A stretch of DNA of 64,000 nucleotides from Myxococcales bacterium. Lineage in GTDB: Bacteria; Myxococcota; Polyangia; Nannocystales; Nannocystaceae. Positions 63,559-64,000 of the stretch are shown here, in pieces. The notes under the pieces were generated by a model. The model made no database searches. It saw nothing but the letters and a program-made list of their open reading frames with translations, and was not told where the DNA came from. Position 1 is the first letter of the stretch. Every line of letters starts with the position of its first letter. Where the stretch lies: contig JAEUJW010000058.1 in assembly GCA_016793465.1 (NCBI GenBank), positions 1 through 64,000 on the forward strand. Direction: 5' to 3'. A program made the translations under genes and the position numbers.

Positions 63559-64000
63559 TCACGCGCGGCGGCGCCGTCCGAGGAGCGCGAGCACCACGAG
63601 GACGGCGCCGTGGGCCCCTGTCGGGCCGGTGCAGCCGCATCCGGACTCGGCGTCGGCGTCGGCGTCGGCGTGCGTGCTCGCGTCGGCGGACGACGGCGGC
63701 GCCTCGGTCGGTGTGGGGCCGGTGTCGTCGCCGCCGCGGGTGCCGCCGGTCTCGGGGCCGCCGGAGCCGGCGGACTCGTCGCCGCAGCGGGCCTGCCCGT
63801 CGGACTGCACGCACGCGAGGCCGGGCGGGCAGGGGCTCGCGGTGAGCGTGCCGTCGGCGGAGCAGTGGGCGACGCTGCCGTCGGCGAGGCAGGTGTCGTG
63901 GTCGGTGGGCACGGCGCCGGGCTCGTCGACGCACACGCCGGGCACGCAGGCGGCGGCGCCGTCGAGGGTCGCGCAGGCGCCGCCCTGTAGCGCGCAGTCG
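63559..64000 (-). CDS. MYXO-CTERM-like surface protein, partial
   Basis: The frame is open to the right edge, so only the C-terminal 146 or so residues are seen. It has many Cys residues in EGF-like or metal-module spacing (TCLADGSVAHCSADG, ASPCPPGLACVQ), a Gly/Asp/Ala-rich linker, and a tail GCGCTGPTGAHGAVLVVLALLGRRRRA that fits the MYXO-CTERM sorting signal (Cys motif, hydrophobic helix, Arg cluster). Such proteins are cleaved and anchored to the myxobacterial surface. The protein's function cannot be told from this end. Confidence 0.78.
   Translation of the reverse strand, partial: DCALQGGACATLDGAAACVPGVCVDEPGAVPTDHDTCLADGSVAHCSADGTLTASPCPPGLACVQSDGQARCGDESAGSGGPETGGTRGGDDTGPTPTEAPPSSADASTHADADADAESGCGCTGPTGAHGAVLVVLALLGRRRRA

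Overview
The window is very GC-rich DNA from a myxobacterium, most likely of the Nannocystineae (Nannocystis/Plesiocystis-like). Supporting signs are at least ten lipoproteins with Ser/Thr/Gly/Glu-rich linkers, paired DUF4215-type Cys-rich repeats, a MYXO-CTERM-like tail, Ser/Thr kinases fused to TPR arrays, a DUF1592/DUF1552 pair, and enzymes reminiscent of sterol metabolism. The genus is inference; no rRNA gene is present.

Layout. 1-8.7 kb: secreted Cys-rich proteins and lipoproteins, then a leftward signalling block (Ser/Thr kinase with TolB-like and TPR parts, a double cyclic-nucleotide-binding protein, a small membrane protein). 8.1-13.8 kb: an acetyltransferase, a small lipoprotein, a UvrD-type helicase, a junction near 12.9 kb where two divergent genes have both lost their 5' ends, and a GFA-type zinc protein. 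13.8-21 kb: a Rieske oxygenase divergent from a TetR regulator, a von Willebrand A protein, and a membrane-anchored kinase-TPR protein. 19.8-24.2 kb: a leftward DUF1592, DUF1552, beta-propeller operon. 24.5-28.3 kb: a TetR regulator with a clear operator, a thiolase, a sterol-desaturase-family hydroxylase and an NSDHL-like dehydrogenase. 28.5-32.8 kb: a histone-H1-like/DUF1963 fusion, a three-gene ExbB/ExbD-like operon and a PcfJ-like protein. 33.1-36.5 kb: an HflX plus ABC-F ribosome-rescue or resistance operon behind a 450-nt leader. 36.5-45 kb: a very large alpha-2-macroglobulin lipoprotein divergent from a membrane sulfatase-fold enzyme. 47-50.2 kb: a 1053-residue RNA-repair polyprotein (MJ1316/DUF504, EEP nuclease, 2H phosphoesterase, poly(A)-polymerase-like transferase). 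50.4-53.7 kb: a VOC protein, a thaumatin-like lipoprotein and a gluconolactonase-like lipoprotein. 54-60.9 kb: a MerR-controlled Czc-type metal efflux operon and an ICMT-like methylase. 61-63.5 kb: a two-gene type II restriction-modification cassette with visibly lower GC. The window ends in a partial MYXO-CTERM protein.

The strongest candidates for unusual biology are the RNA-repair polyprotein, the ExbB/ExbD-like operon without the usual partners, the H1-DUF1963 fusion, the HflX/ABC-F operon with its long leader, and a sequence-level oddity: in this GC-rich DNA certain tripeptides (Phe-Asn-Lys, Leu-Asn-Val) are always written with consecutive rare A/T-ending codons that create TTAA-containing islands. 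Terminators here appear to be strong GC hairpins, mostly without a U tract. No CRISPR array, tRNA, rRNA or insertion sequence was seen.
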